Shown: in pieces, positions 63,105 to 64,000 of the stretch
Numbering within the stretch: the first letter of the stretch is position 1
How the letters are laid out: each line of letters starts with the position of its first letter
Source of the DNA: Mangifera indica
Taxonomy: Eukaryota; Streptophyta; Magnoliopsida; Sapindales; Anacardiaceae
Direction: 5' to 3'
Length of the DNA stretch: 64,000 nucleotides
Assembly: GCF_011075055.1 (NCBI RefSeq)
Contig: NC_058144.1
Coordinates: forward strand, 17,579,307 to 17,643,306
Made by a program: the position numbers and the translations under genes
Notes under the pieces: generated by a model
What the model saw: only the letters and a program-made list of their open reading frames with translations
What the model was told of the DNA's origin: nothing
Databases searched by the model: none

Positions 63105-64000
63105 TGTCGTCGACACCTAAATTAAAATCATAAATTTCTACAACAAAAATGTAGTAAAGGAAAATAGGGATCATTCCCTCGAAGAGTTCCAATTAGTACG
63201 TCATCACAAATCAATCAAAACAAGGAAATAAATAGGGGTTTTGAGTTGAATACGAATTATAATTAAAAACTATAAATAAAAATTCAGCAAAATAATCTAA
63301 AACAAATAATCAATTAAACAAACCTTGGTCTACGGTCACATCCACTATTGGAACTATAATTGAACATTGACAACCAAAAATATCAAATTAATTATTCAAA
63401 TATTCGTTGTGGTATTAATTACCTGTCTTTCCTTATGATTAGTTAACCAAAAACATGTATTCTAGTTAACCCTTATTGATTAACAACTCGGATACGATCT
63501 CAAATTTAATTAAGCAATACCATTACGAATTAGAAAGGCCAACGAAACAAGACAACACAAGTGTATGACATTGCATTTAATCTAGTTGAATATTTACCCT
63601 AGGAATTACAGTTTTTGGTGCAGCAAACAATAAATCCTAGTTGCCACTTCAATTAGATGGATTGAACAATTACAGATTCAACATCTAAACTAGCATTAGA
63701 TCGTATTAATCAATAAACTAATCGCGCGCCTTAGCAATCAACTAATACAATCATAATAAATAATCCAAAAAAATAATCAATTCTTGAATAATTAAAAGAT
63801 GCATTAAAAAACAAAACTTAATCTCACAATTCTTGTAGTTCCATGGTTTCAGATCCCTTCAACCAAGAGAAAAAGTTTAGCCACTATAAACCATCCTAAG
63901 CCAACCAAAAATCCAGAAAAATGTTTCTGGTAATTACAATGATTCTTCCCGCAAAATAAAAGTGTATTTATATATATCTTGTCCCCCCACTGAAATCCGA
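63105..64000 (-). mobile_element. Ty3/gypsy LTR (Athila/Tat-type), running off the window
   Basis: It starts TGTCGTCGACACCTAAATTA. Read on the minus strand it ends '...gtgtcgacgaca' after 'cgagggaatgatccctattt' and 'tttgttgtagaaatttatga', a U5 pattern common in Athila/Tat/Ogre LTRs. The rest is A/T-rich. Only part of the LTR is inside the window and its body lies to the right. It interrupts the Tekay-B RT. Confidence 0.7.

Noticed and set aside
1..64000. tRNA, rRNA or snoRNA genes
   Set aside because: TGGTATCAGAGC-like strings are all at retrotransposon primer sites; no cloverleaf or GGTTCRANNCC B-box context was convincing.

Overview
This window looks like a transposon-dense, gene-poor stretch of a eudicot nuclear genome. 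It is very A+T rich. Spliced plant-type genes are rare, and almost everything recognisable belongs to plant transposable-element (TE) families: Athila- and Tekay/Del-like Ty3/gypsy, SIRE/Maximus-like and other Ty1/copia, L1-type LINEs, a Mutator-like element (MULE) with a DUF1985 gene, CACTA and hAT. I do not name the species. I found no tRNA, rRNA or CRISPR array. I support one intact-looking host gene: a plant-specific small membrane protein on the minus strand at 8690-9392, with a first exon holding only 8 coding nucleotides.

Layout. 1-4245 is the 3' end of an Athila-like Ty3/gypsy element (integrase tail, Athila ORF-like region, 3' LTR). 4250-5260 is a minus-strand LINE remnant. 5270-7603 holds two eroded Ty3/gypsy LTR pieces ('Tekay-B', my label). 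8690-9392 is the host gene. About 10270-25795 is a 15.5-kb MULE: a 148-bp tandem array at the left, a transposase, three tandem copies of a ~3.65-kb module (truncated transposase facing a DUF1985 gene), and a ~60-bp tandem array at the right. 25795-41565 is a three-deep nest: a copia pol, interrupted by a SIRE-like element (target duplication TCAAT), whose gag is interrupted by a 9.2-kb Tekay-like gypsy with both LTRs (target duplication AATAT). 41570-45934 holds Tekay-B and copia LTR pieces and a minus-strand Tekay-B LTR plus gag. 47700-51320 is a copia LTR-gag-protease remnant whose gag carries a 676-bp hAT element with an 8-bp target duplication. 52874-57203 is a deleted CACTA element (3-bp target duplication ACT) that contains a 779-bp foldback element. 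57207-58598 is a minus-strand copia RT/RNase H piece cut off by a Tekay-B element (58599-63104, LTR-gag-PR-RT start), which is itself cut off by an LTR that runs off the window.

How the parts relate. There is no operon-like cooperation; the logic is stratigraphic. Insertion order can be read from nesting: copia, then SIRE, then Tekay-A. In the MULE, transposase truncation and a stop in the DUF1985 gene preceded the triplication, and a LINE insertion plus a ~0.9-kb deletion in module A followed it. Nearly all TE coding regions carry stops or frameshifts, and several catalytic residues are altered, so I treat them as pseudogenes. All calls come from reading the sequence; none was checked by database search.
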